Below the pieces are notes generated by a model that was given only the letters and a program-made list of their open reading frames with translations, was not told the DNA's origin and searched no databases. The position numbers and the translations under genes were made by a program. From Inhella proteolytica (GTDB taxonomy: Bacteria; Pseudomonadota; Gammaproteobacteria; Burkholderiales; Burkholderiaceae_C), in NCBI RefSeq assembly GCF_016093275.1, contig NZ_JAEDAK010000021.1, positions 1 through 64,000 of the forward strand: DNA of 64,000 nt, given 5' to 3'. Position 1 is the stretch's first letter. Every line of letters starts with the position of its first letter. Below, in pieces: positions 1-8,643 of the stretch.

Positions 1-894
1 GGGCACCAGGGTGGCCAGCGCGGGCAGGCCCTTGGCCACGGGCGCCACCAGCGCGGCGGGGGGGGCGCTGGCGGCCCGGGCCGCGGGGACCGTGAGCGGG
101 CCGCTGCGGCGGGCCGAGAGCGCCGGGCGGGGTCCGGACTCGCTGGGCATCTGCAGGGTGCGCAGTGCCGGCGTCACCGGCTCTGCTTCCGCTTCTGCTT
201 CGGGCTCGGCGCTGGGCGTGGGCAGTTCCACGGCGGCGGGGCGGGCCTGCAGCTCGGCGCTGGGGCTCGGCGCCGGCGCGGCGATCCGTTCGCTCAGCGG
301 TGCGGCGCGGTTGGCACGGGGCGCGGGCAAGGCCTCCTGCGGCAGCGCCAGCACGGGGGCCGGTGCCGGGGCCTCGGGGGGGCTGGGCGTGGGCGGTGCC
401 GGTGCCGCGATGGGCGCGGGTGCCGTGGGCGCAGGGGGTGGCGCGGGCAGGTCGCGGTCGCCATCGCCGCGGGTGCCGGCGCTGTCGGTGTCGGGGCGGC
501 TCGGGTCGGGCGGCAGTTCCTGCGGCTTCCAGGTGCCCAGCTGGGCCGCGCCAGGGCCGTTCGGGGTGCTGGGGTCGGGCGCGCGCAGGCGGCCGCCGTG
601 GCGGGTGGTCTTGGCGTCGCCCGGCGGGCCGGCCTGTGGGGCGGGCGGCGTCGGGGTCGTCTGGCCGGGGCCGGGCTCGCCACGGCCCAGGGTCACCACC
701 TCCAGATCTCCCCAGCCGCCTTGCCCGGTCTCGTTGGGCCCGGGCTGGGTGCCGATGCTCAGCACCAGCCACAGATGCAGCAGCGCCGACAGCACCAGGA
801 AGCGCGGCAGCTTGCCGTCATCCAGCAGGAAGGCAGAGCGATGGGGCAGGGCGGGCGACAGGGGCACGGGCGAAGCGGAGCGGCGAGGGCCCAT
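1..894 (-). CDS. Pro/Ala-rich membrane-anchored protein, TonB-like N-terminus (partial)
   Basis: An open frame runs without a stop from an ATG at 894 to the window edge, so only the first 298 residues are present and the C-terminus is missing. After a short cytoplasmic stretch there is one hydrophobic segment at about residues 33-46 (FLVLSALLHLWLVL), then a very long Pro/Ala/Glu-rich region consistent with a periplasm-spanning linker. This anchor-plus-linker layout resembles TonB or TolA-type proteins, but the diagnostic C-terminal domain is outside the window, so function is open. The opposite strand is also open across this stretch because of GC bias, but it encodes only low-complexity sequence. 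I infer the strand from the sensible N-terminal anchor. Confidence 0.6.
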   Translation of the reverse strand, partial: MGPRRSASPVPLSPALPHRSAFLLDDGKLPRFLVLSALLHLWLVLSIGTQPGPNETGQGGWGDLEVVTLGRGEPGPGQTTPTPPAPQAGPPGDAKTTRHGGRLRAPDPSTPNGPGAAQLGTWKPQELPPDPSRPDTDSAGTRGDGDRDLPAPPPAPTAPAPIAAPAPPTPSPPEAPAPAPVLALPQEALPAPRANRAAPLSERIAAPAPSPSAELQARPAAVELPTPSAEPEAEAEAEPVTPALRTLQMPSESGPRPALSARRSGPLTVPAARAASAPPAALVAPVAKGLPALATLVP

Positions 895-1076
895 TGTGCT
901 CACCCCACCGCGGCTGTGCCCGCGCAGGGGCAGGGCCCGGGCGGCCCGCAAGCCCGGCCGTGGTGTGCGGTTTGGCGCAGCCGGCGCGTGCGGCGCCGCG
1001 GCGCTGCGGCCGGGCTTGGGGATGATCCGCGCCCCACCACCTCGGCGCCCCGTCGCCCGGCGTTCCACGTCCCGCC

Positions 1077-1226
1077 ATGAAGACTTCCTATCTGCTTGCC
1101 GCCATCCTGACCCTCAGCGTCATCGCCGCCCTGATGGCCTCCCGCGCTCTGAAGACCGGCGCCCTGCTGGCGGTGGCCGCGCTGGCGCTGCTGGGCCTGC
1201 TGAACCTGCACGGGCTGCTGCGCTGA
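1077..1226 (+). CDS. Small two-helix membrane protein (49 aa)
   Basis: A 49-residue frame starts at ATG 1077 and ends at TGA 1224-1226. It has two hydrophobic helices, about residues 4-21 and 28-43, separated by a short basic turn (SRALKTG), and almost nothing outside the membrane. It lies between the divergent partial gene on its left and the convergent pntB terminator on its right, so it would be transcribed alone. I do not recognise the family. The hydrophobic pattern and clean stop support a real small gene, but no strong ribosome binding site is visible. Confidence 0.45.
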   Translation: MKTSYLLAAILTLSVIAALMASRALKTGALLAVAALALLGLLNLHGLLR

Positions 1227-1245
1227 GGCGTGCGGCCAAGCCATG

Positions 1246-1270
1246 AAAAAGGGCGCCCGGGGGCGCCCTT
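1246..1270 (-). terminator. Intrinsic terminator of the pnt operon
   Basis: On the minus strand, a stem of AAGGGCGCC pairing with GGCGCCCTT around a 4-nt loop is followed by a run of five T. It begins about 20 nt after the pntB stop codon, as expected for rho-independent termination of the leftward pnt transcript. Confidence 0.8.
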
Positions 1271-1292
1271 CACGGGGTCAAGGCAGGGGGGC

Positions 1293-2732
1293 TTACTCCA
1301 CCGCCTTCACCATGTCTTCGACGACCTTCTTCGCGTCGCCGAACACCATCATGGTCTTGTCCATGTAGAACAGCTCGTTGTCCAGGCCGGCGTAGCCGGC
1401 CGCCATCGAGCGCTTGTTGACGATGATGGTCTTGGCCTTGTAGGCCTCCAGGATCGGCATGCCGTAGATGGGCGAGCCCTTGACCATGGCGGCGGGGTTC
1501 ACGACGTCGTTGGCGCCCAGCACGATGGCCACGTCGACCTGGCCAAACTCGCCGTTGATGTCCTCCATCTCGAACACCTGGTCGTAGGGCACCTCGGCCT
1601 CGGCCAGCAGCACGTTCATGTGGCCGGGCATGCGGCCGGCCACCGGGTGGATGGCGTACTTCACCGTGATGCCCTTGTGCGTGAGCTTCTCGGCCAGCTC
1701 CTTGACCGCATGCTGCGCACGCGCCACCGCCAGGCCGTAGCCGGGCACGATGACGACGGTCTCGGCGTTGCCCAAGATGAAGGCGGCGTCGTCGGCGCTG
1801 CCGCTCTTCACATTGCGCTGCTGCTGCGCGCCCTGGGCCGTGGCGGTCTCGCCGCCGAAGCCACCCAGGATGACGCTGAAGAAGCTGCGGTTCATGGCCT
1901 TGCACATGATGTAGCTCAGGATCGCGCCCGAACTGCCCACCAGCGAGCCGGCAATGATCAGCATGCTGTTGCCCAGGCTGAAGCCGATGCCCGCTGCGGC
2001 CCAGCCGGAGTAGCTGTTCAGCATCGAGACCACCACCGGCATGTCGGCGCCGCCGATGGGGATGATGATCAGCACGCCCAGCACGAAGGCCAGCACGCAC
2101 ACCGCCATGAAGGCGTTCCAGTTCTCGCTGGCCATGAAGTAGCCGATCAGGCCCAACATGGCCAGGCCCAGCACGGCATTGAGCGCGTGCTGGCCGCTGA
2201 ACTGCACCGGCGCGCCCTGGAACAGGCGGAACTTGTACTTGCCGCTGAGCTTGCCGAAGGCGATCACCGAACCGCTGAAGGTGATGGCACCGATGGCTGC
2301 GCCCAGGCAGAGCTCCAGCCGGTTGCCCATCGGGATGGCGGCGCCCTTGGCCAGGCCGGGGATCAGCGCATAGGGCTCGGCCACCGCGGCCACGGCGATG
2401 GCCACCGCCGCCAGGCCGATCATGCTGTGCATGAAGGCCACGAGCTCGGGCATCTTGGTCATCTCGACCTTGTTCGCCATGTAGGCGCCCAGGCCGCCGC
2501 CAATCAGCAGACCCACCAGCACATAGCTCAGGCCGAACCATTCATTGGCCGCGCCGAGCTGCTTGGCCAGGGTGCCGATCAGCGCCGCCGTGGTGACCGA
2601 AGCGATGGCCATGCCGACCATGCCGAACAGATTGCCGCGGATCGAGGTGGTGGGGTGGCTCAGGCCCTTGAGCGCCTGGATGAAGCAGACCGAGGCGACG
2701 AGGTAGAGCAGGGTGACGAGGTTCATCGACAT
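1293..2732 (-). CDS. pntB: NAD(P) transhydrogenase subunit beta
   Basis: This 479-aa protein matches PntB. The first ~270 residues are a bundle of transmembrane helices (domain II, part of the proton channel). The C-terminal ~190 residues form the NADP(H)-binding domain III, with the motif VPGYGLAVARAQH near residue 325 and a conserved ending around NKRSMAAGYAGLDNELF. With PntAA and PntAB it couples hydride transfer from NADH to NADP+ to proton re-entry, supplying NADPH. It is the last gene of the operon, one base from pntAB, and is followed by a strong terminator. Length and start fit the family. Confidence 0.97.
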   Translation of the reverse strand: MSMNLVTLLYLVASVCFIQALKGLSHPTTSIRGNLFGMVGMAIASVTTAALIGTLAKQLGAANEWFGLSYVLVGLLIGGGLGAYMANKVEMTKMPELVAFMHSMIGLAAVAIAVAAVAEPYALIPGLAKGAAIPMGNRLELCLGAAIGAITFSGSVIAFGKLSGKYKFRLFQGAPVQFSGQHALNAVLGLAMLGLIGYFMASENWNAFMAVCVLAFVLGVLIIIPIGGADMPVVVSMLNSYSGWAAAGIGFSLGNSMLIIAGSLVGSSGAILSYIMCKAMNRSFFSVILGGFGGETATAQGAQQQRNVKSGSADDAAFILGNAETVVIVPGYGLAVARAQHAVKELAEKLTHKGITVKYAIHPVAGRMPGHMNVLLAEAEVPYDQVFEMEDINGEFGQVDVAIVLGANDVVNPAAMVKGSPIYGMPILEAYKAKTIIVNKRSMAAGYAGLDNELFYMDKTMMVFGDAKKVVEDMVKAVE

Positions 2733-2733
2733 C

Positions 2734-3054
2734 TCAATGACCCTCCTTCGCGGCCGCGGGCTTCTTGTCCTTCTTCTTGAACATCTCCAGCATCCGGCGC
2801 GTCACCAGAAAGCCGCCGAACACGTTCACCGCGGCCAGCGCCACGGCCAGGGTGCCCATGAACTTGCCGAGGTTCGTCTCGGTCAGCGCCGCGGCCAGCA
2901 TGGCGCCGACGATGACGATGGCCGAGATCGCGTTCGTCACCGCCATCAGCGGCGTGTGCAGCGCGGGCGTGACGTTCCAGACCACGTGGTAGCCCACGTA
3001 GATGGCGAGCACGAAGATGATCAGGTTGATCAGGGTGGGGGATACGGCGTCCAT
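2734..3054 (-). CDS. pntAB: NAD(P) transhydrogenase subunit alpha part 2 (membrane part)
   Basis: The 106-aa product holds three to four transmembrane helices and a Lys-rich, Ala-rich cytoplasmic tail. It corresponds to the membrane C-terminus of the single-chain E. coli PntA, here encoded separately as in Rhodospirillum-type three-subunit enzymes. It sits between pntAA and pntB with gaps of 11 and 1 nt, so the three are almost certainly co-transcribed. The motif NVTPALHTPLMAVTNAISAI is typical of this subunit. Confidence 0.95.
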   Translation of the reverse strand: MDAVSPTLINLIIFVLAIYVGYHVVWNVTPALHTPLMAVTNAISAIVIVGAMLAAALTETNLGKFMGTLAVALAAVNVFGGFLVTRRMLEMFKKKDKKPAAAKEGH

Positions 3055-3065
3055 GGCCTCTCTCC

Positions 3066-4196
<1,131 letters not shown>

Positions 4197-4363
4197 GCGC
4201 TTCTCCTCGCAAGGGGCGCCGCAGCTTACACGCGCCGTTTGACGAGTCTTCGTGGGGATTCCAGCCTGCTGTCGCGTCGGCGTGCCAGGGGCCCGCCCTC
4301 TGGCGCGGCTGGGTGCGGAGCGCTAGGCTGGCGCGGCGGCTCGCCGCCGCAGGGGAGACCAAA

Positions 4364-5905
4364 ATGAACCTGAACCGCATGCGCGTGGGCCAGCGTCTGG
4401 GCCTGGGCTTTGGTTTGATGGCGCTGCTGCTGGCGCTCAGCCTCGGGGTGGCGATCCAGCGCCTGAACCGCATGGAGGCCGCCAAGGTCGAGGTGCTGGA
4501 GCTGGAGCGCCGGGCCGCCCTGGCCGAGGCCTGGATGAAGAACACCGAGCTGAACGCCAACCGCGCGCTGGCGATCGCCAAATCGGGCTACCACGAGGCG
4601 GTGGTCAAGCACTTCGATCCGCTGGTCAAGGCCACCACGGCCACCATCAGCGAGATCCAGAAGCGCATCGAAGCCGCGGTGAGCAGCGAGCGCGGCAAGG
4701 CCCTGATGGGCGAGATCGCCGAGCGCCGCAAGGACTACATCGCCAAGCGCAACCAGATCTTCGACCAGCTCAAGGGCGGCGACCTGGAGGGTGGGCAGCA
4801 GAAGGTCGACACCGACATGCTGCCCGCCGTGCAGGCCTATGTGAAGGCGCTGGAGAACTTCGTCGGCTTCCAGCGCGAGCTGGCCCAGGCGGCCACCGCA
4901 CGCGCCGCCGCCGACAAGGCCTTTGCCCAGACCGTGCTGGTGCTGATGCTGGTGGTCTGCCTGGCCGTGGCTTTCGGTGCGGGCTGGCTCATCACCCGCT
5001 CCGTCACCGGCCCGCTGCAGGCTGCGCGACGCCGCACCGAGGCGATCGCCAACGGCGATCTCACCGTGGACGTGGTGGCCGAAGGCGCCGACGAACTGGC
5101 CGAGATGCTGCGCAGCCTGGAACAGATGCAGCAGCGCCTGCGCAGCCTGGTGGGCGAGATCCGCTCCGGCACCGAGGGCATCAACACCGCCTCGCACGAG
5201 ATCGCCAGCGGCAGCCAGGACCTTTCCCAGCGCACCGAGCAGGCCGCCAGCAATCTGCAGCAGACCGCCAGCTCGCTCGAACAGATCACCACCACCGCCC
5301 GCCACGCGGCCGATTCCGCCGCCCAGGCCAACCAGCTGGCCGGCAGCGCCGCCCAGGTGGCGCGCCGCGGCGGCGCGGTGGTGCACCAGGTGGTCGAGAC
5401 CATGGGCGCCATCAACGACAGCTCACGCCGCATTGCCGACATCATCGGCACCATCGACGGCATCGCCTTCCAGACCAACATCCTGGCGCTGAACGCCGCC
5501 GTGGAGGCCGCGCGCGCCGGCGAGCAGGGCCGCGGCTTCGCGGTGGTCGCCGGCGAAGTCCGCCTGCTGGCCCAGCGCAGCGCCGAGGCCGCCAAGGAGA
5601 TCAAGACCCTGATCGGCAACAGCGTCGAGCGCGTGGAGGCCGGCAGCAAGCTCGTCGGCGAGGCCGGCGCCACCATGCAGGAGATCGTCGACAGCGTGCA
5701 GCGCGTCACCGACATCATTGGCGAAATCAGCGCCGCCACGCAGGAGCAAAGCTCGGGCATCGGCCATGTGAACGAGGCGGTGACGCAGCTCGATCAGGTG
5801 ACGCAGCAGAATGCCGCGCTGGTCGAGCAGTCGGCCGCTGCGGCCGAAAGCCTCAGCGAGCAGGCCACTCGGGTCGCCGCCTCCGTCGCCGTCTTCAGAA
5901 CTTGA
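4364..5905 (+). CDS. Methyl-accepting chemotaxis protein
   Basis: The 513-aa protein has TM1 at about residues 10-32, a four-helix-bundle-type periplasmic domain, TM2 at about 187-210, a HAMP region, and a long signalling coiled coil. The highly conserved hairpin tip ([20 protein letters not shown]) is near residues 365-385. The start chosen ([10 protein letters not shown]) follows a GGGGAG ribosome binding site and places TM1 at the N-terminus. An in-frame start 51 nt upstream would only add a low-complexity leader. No CheR-binding pentapeptide is seen at the C-terminus (ends VAVFRT). The ligand is unknown, and no other che genes are in the window. Confidence 0.95.
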   Translation: MNLNRMRVGQRLGLGFGLMALLLALSLGVAIQRLNRMEAAKVEVLELERRAALAEAWMKNTELNANRALAIAKSGYHEAVVKHFDPLVKATTATISEIQKRIEAAVSSERGKALMGEIAERRKDYIAKRNQIFDQLKGGDLEGGQQKVDTDMLPAVQAYVKALENFVGFQRELAQAATARAAADKAFAQTVLVLMLVVCLAVAFGAGWLITRSVTGPLQAARRRTEAIANGDLTVDVVAEGADELAEMLRSLEQMQQRLRSLVGEIRSGTEGINTASHEIASGSQDLSQRTEQAASNLQQTASSLEQITTTARHAADSAAQANQLAGSAAQVARRGGAVVHQVVETMGAINDSSRRIADIIGTIDGIAFQTNILALNAAVEAARAGEQGRGFAVVAGEVRLLAQRSAEAAKEIKTLIGNSVERVEAGSKLVGEAGATMQEIVDSVQRVTDIIGEISAATQEQSSGIGHVNEAVTQLDQVTQQNAALVEQSAAAAESLSEQATRVAASVAVFRT

Positions 5906-5906
5906 T

Positions 5907-6383
5907 ATGTCCGCACGCTGGAAGCCCAATGTCACTGTCGCCGCCTACATCGAACACGAGGGCAAGCTGCTCTGGGTGCGCGAGCTGACCTCGCGCGACG
6001 GCATCCGCATCAACAACGCCGCCGGCCATCTGGAAGCCGATGAAGACCCGCTGCAGGCGGTCTGCCGCGAGGTGCTCGAAGAGACCGGTCGGCCCTTCCG
6101 GCCCGAAGCCATCCTGGGCTTCTACCTGAGCGACACCCGCTTCACCGACGGCGAACCGGTGCGCTTCCTGCGCATCGCCTTCGTCGGCACCGTGGGCGCG
6201 GTGGAACGCGAGCAGCTCGATGAGCCCATCATCGAAACCCTGCTGCTCAGCGCCGCCGAGATCCGCGCGCGCCCGCACGAGCTGCGCTCGCCGCTGATGC
6301 TGCGCGGGCTCGATGACTACGAAGCGGGGCGGCGCTTTCCGCTCGATCTGATCCGCGTGCAACCCGAACCCGGCCGCCCATGA
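5907..6383 (+). CDS. nudJ: NudJ-like Nudix hydrolase
   Basis: The 158-aa protein starts MSARWKPNVTVAAYIEHEG and contains a complete Nudix box, G-x5-E-x7-REVLEETG, with the first part GHLEADE shared with NudJ (YmfB) proteins. NudJ enzymes hydrolyse nucleoside di/triphosphates and thiamine pyrophosphate intermediates; the substrate here is not proven. The start lies one base after the chemoreceptor stop and overlaps the next gene by ATGA, so it is translationally linked to the DGPF protein. The longer upstream in-frame start lies inside the chemoreceptor gene and is rejected. Confidence 0.85.
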   Translation: MSARWKPNVTVAAYIEHEGKLLWVRELTSRDGIRINNAAGHLEADEDPLQAVCREVLEETGRPFRPEAILGFYLSDTRFTDGEPVRFLRIAFVGTVGAVEREQLDEPIIETLLLSAAEIRARPHELRSPLMLRGLDDYEAGRRFPLDLIRVQPEPGRP

Positions 6384-6727
6384 GCTACGCCCTCGTCATC
6401 CTCGAAGCACATGGCCAGCGCGCCGAACGCGGCCTGGAGGGCGGCCAGGCCGCCTATGCGGCCATGCTGGCCTTTGCCGAACAACTGAAGGCGCGCGGCC
6501 AGCTCGTCATGACCCAGGCGCTCAGCACCGAGCAGACGCGGGTGCGCCGCAGCGCTGGCGGTGTGGAGGTGCTGGACGGCCCCTTCATCGAGGCCAAGGA
6601 ACTGGTGGGCGGCATCTTCCTGCTGCAGAACGTCAGCCGCGAGCAGGCGCTGCAGATCGCCGCCGAATGCCCGGCCGCCGCTTGGGCCACCGTGGAAGTG
6701 CGCGCCCTCGGCCCCTGTTTCACCTGA
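6380..6727 (+). CDS. YciI/DGPF family protein
   Basis: This 115-aa protein has the DGPF signature at residues 66-69 within VEVLDGPFIEAKELVGG, which defines the YCII/DGPF family (dimeric alpha-beta, ferredoxin-like fold). Such proteins are the characteristic partners of ECF42 sigma factors, and a second copy at 12712 sits directly in front of one. It overlaps the Nudix gene by ATGA. Its own biochemical role is unknown. The predicted ECF42 promoter lies just after it, so this gene itself may be read from the upstream transcript. Confidence 0.85.
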   Translation: MSYALVILEAHGQRAERGLEGGQAAYAAMLAFAEQLKARGQLVMTQALSTEQTRVRRSAGGVEVLDGPFIEAKELVGGIFLLQNVSREQALQIAAECPAAAWATVEVRALGPCFT

Positions 6728-6730
6728 GTG

Positions 6731-6757
6731 TGTCGAAACCGGCGGGCCTGCTTCGTC
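6731..6757 (+). promoter_or_regulatory. Predicted ECF42 sigma factor promoter, copy 1
   Basis: TGTCGA (6731-6736) and CGTC (6754-6757) are separated by 17 nt and followed by GTA. The same motif pair with identical spacing recurs at 12652 and 14808, upstream of the ECF42 locus. TGTCGA in the -35 region and CG(A/T)C in the -10 region are the elements I recall for ECF42 targets. It would drive the DUF1801 and reductase-fold genes. Confidence 0.7.
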
Positions 6758-6779
6758 GTACCCGAACCGGAGCCCCGCC

Positions 6780-7199
6780 ATGCACCCCGACATCGCCCAG
6801 TACCACGCCCAGCTTCCCGAAGGCCAGCGCGCCCTCTGCGAAGGCCTGGCCCAGGCCATCGATGCGCAGCTGCACGGCGCCGAGAGCAAGGTCTGGCATG
6901 CCCATCCGGTCTGGTTCCTGGCCGGCAACCCCATCGTCGGCTACAGCCTGCAGAAGCCCGGCATCCGCCTGATGTTCTGGAGCGGCGCCGGTTTCGACGA
7001 GCCGGCGCTGAACGTTCTGGGCGCCAAGTTCAAGGATGCCTCGGTGTTCTTCAACACCTGGGGCGAGGTGGACCCCGAGGCCTTGCGGCGCTGGCTGGAC
7101 AAGGCCGCGCGCATCCAGTGGGACTACCAGAACCTGGTGCGCCGCAAGGGCCGGCTGGAACGCCTGCCCACCCCTGCTGAAACCGGACTTTCGCCATGA
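6780..7199 (+). CDS. DUF1801 domain protein
   Basis: The 139-aa product resembles DUF1801 (YdhG-like) proteins, seen in the segments KVWHAHPVWFLAGNPIVGYS and ALNVLGAKFKDASVFF. The fold is frataxin-like in known members, but the function is undefined. The start ATG 6780 was chosen because it follows GGAGCCCC and gives the usual N-terminus; upstream in-frame sequence is out-of-frame reading of the DGPF gene. It is 23 nt downstream of the predicted ECF42 promoter and overlaps the next gene by ATGA. This makes it a likely member of a local ECF42 regulon, a group in which small YciI, DUF1801 and VOC proteins recur. Confidence 0.8.
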   Translation: MHPDIAQYHAQLPEGQRALCEGLAQAIDAQLHGAESKVWHAHPVWFLAGNPIVGYSLQKPGIRLMFWSGAGFDEPALNVLGAKFKDASVFFNTWGEVDPEALRRWLDKAARIQWDYQNLVRRKGRLERLPTPAETGLSP

Positions 7200-7843
7200 C
7201 ACAGATCCGCGTCGACTGCTATTCCATTTCCGCCGATGGCTTCGGTGCGGGCCCGGCGCAAAGCCTGGAGCACCCGCTCGGCCGCGGGGGCACGCAGCTG
7301 CATGAATGGGTGTTCCCCACGCGCGCCTTTCGCACCCGGGTGCTGGGACTGGCAGGCGGCGAAACCGGCGTGGACGACGGCTTCGCCGCGCGTGGCTTCG
7401 AGAACCTGGGTGCCTGGATCCTCGGCCGCAATATGTTCGGCCCGCTGCGCGGACCCTGGCCGGATGAAAGCTGGCGCGGCTGGTGGGGCGACAGCCCGCC
7501 CTATGGCGTGCCGGTGTTCGTGCTGACCCACCACGCGCGGCCCAGCCTGGAGATGCAGGGCGGCACCGTCTTCCACTTCGTCACCGCTGGCTTCGAGGCC
7601 GCGCTGCAGCAGGCCCGTGCCGCCGCCGCGGGGCGCGACGTGCGCATCGGCGGCGGTGCGGCCACCTTGCGCCAGGCCCTGCAGGCGGGTTCGATCGACC
7701 GCCTGCACATCGCCCAGTCCCCCGTGCTGGTGGGGCAGGGCGAGCCGCTGTGGGCCGGGCTGGACCTGCCGGCGCTGGGCTATCGAATGACCGAGGTGGT
7801 GCCCGGCGAGCGCGCCACGCATCTGCGCATCGAACGCGGCTGA
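7196..7843 (+). CDS. Dihydrofolate reductase-family (RibD C-terminal-like) protein
   Basis: The 215-aa protein has the RibD C-terminal/dihydrofolate reductase-like pattern. It begins TQIRVDCYSISADGFGAGP, has GAWILGRNMFGP near residue 75, VPVFVLTHHARP near residue 102, and the nucleotide-binding motif VRIGGGAATLRQAL near residue 143. Family members are NADPH-dependent reductases of unknown substrate and are common next to DGPF/ECF42 genes. It overlaps DUF1801 by ATGA, so it is co-translated from the predicted ECF42 promoter. Confidence 0.82.
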   Translation: MTQIRVDCYSISADGFGAGPAQSLEHPLGRGGTQLHEWVFPTRAFRTRVLGLAGGETGVDDGFAARGFENLGAWILGRNMFGPLRGPWPDESWRGWWGDSPPYGVPVFVLTHHARPSLEMQGGTVFHFVTAGFEAALQQARAAAAGRDVRIGGGAATLRQALQAGSIDRLHIAQSPVLVGQGEPLWAGLDLPALGYRMTEVVPGERATHLRIERG

Positions 7844-7859
7844 ATCTGGCTGAAAGCGC

Positions 7860-7890
7860 TTGACCCTCACGCAGCGTGAGGCTCCATGAT
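7860..7890 (+). promoter_or_regulatory. MerR-type promoter with 19-bp spacer and palindromic operator
   Basis: A TTGACC -35 (7860-7865) and a CATGAT -10 (7885-7890) are separated by 19 bp, the overlong spacer typical of MerR-activated promoters. The spacer holds the perfect palindrome CCTCACGCAGCGTGAGG (7865-7881). The next gene is a MerR regulator, so this is its probable autoregulated promoter, also serving the exporter behind it. The placement rules out a MerR start at 7876. Confidence 0.85.
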
Positions 7891-7914
7891 CCGGGCTCGC
7901 TCACCGCCCCGCTC

Positions 7915-8643
7915 ATGGACTACACCGTCGGCGAACTCGCCAAGAAGGCCGGACTGACCGTCCGCACCCTGCACCACTATGAACAGCTCGGCCTGCTCGT
8001 GCCCTCGGGGCGCAGCGAGGCCGGCTACCGCCTCTACAGCGCGGCCGACGTGCGCCGCCTGCACCGCGTGCTGGCCTACCGACAGTCCGGCCTGGCGCTG
8101 AAGGACATCGCCGCCCTGCTGCAGACCGACAGCCCGCCGCTGCGCGAGCTGCTGGAGCGCCAGATCGCGCAGGTGGAGGGCGAGATCGAGCGCCGCCAGC
8201 GCCTGCTGCGCGCGCTGCGCCATGTGGCCAAGCAGGCGCATGAAGGCGAGGAGGGCCTGAGCGAGCACCTGCTCAGCGCCATGAGCCTGATGCGCCTGAT
8301 GGAGCAGCACTTCAGCCCGGCGGAGCTGACCGTGCTGGCGCGCCGCCGGGCCCAGTTGGGCGAGCAGAAGATCGAGGCGCTGGAGGCCGAATGGCCGGCG
8401 CTGATCCGCCGCGCGCAGGCGCTGCTGGACGGCGGCACGCCGCCCAGCGACCCCGAGGTGGCCGGCATCGCCAGGCGCTGGCGCGAACTGGCCCAGCTCT
8501 TCATCGGCGACCAGCCGCAATTCCGAGCCAAGGTCCAGGCCATGTACGCCCAGGACGGCGACCTGCAGCGCAAGACCGGCGTGACCCCGCAGCTGATTGC
8601 CTACCTCCGGCAGTCCCTTCCCCAAGAGAAACCGACGCCATGA
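7915..8643 (+). CDS. MerR-family regulator with TipAS-like effector domain
   Basis: The 242-aa protein has an N-terminal MerR winged helix (residues 1-70: MDYTVGELAKKAGLTVRTLH, then YEQLGLL). A coiled-coil dimerisation helix follows, then a C-terminal region resembling the TipAS drug-sensing domain (ARRWRELAQLFIGDQPQF, then AMYAQDG). I chose ATG 7915 because an earlier in-frame ATG at 7876 lies inside the promoter palindrome. TipAL-like regulators bind hydrophobic compounds and activate exporters. The ATGA overlap with the MFS gene supports a drug-responsive regulator-pump pair. Confidence 0.88.
   Translation: MDYTVGELAKKAGLTVRTLHHYEQLGLLVPSGRSEAGYRLYSAADVRRLHRVLAYRQSGLALKDIAALLQTDSPPLRELLERQIAQVEGEIERRQRLLRALRHVAKQAHEGEEGLSEHLLSAMSLMRLMEQHFSPAELTVLARRRAQLGEQKIEALEAEWPALIRRAQALLDGGTPPSDPEVAGIARRWRELAQLFIGDQPQFRAKVQAMYAQDGDLQRKTGVTPQLIAYLRQSLPQEKPTP

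Noticed and set aside
11-1246. A 411-codon plus-strand frame over the left edge
   Set aside because: It is Gly/Ala/Ser/Arg low-complexity sequence. The minus-strand frame starting at 894 has a sensible membrane anchor and linker.
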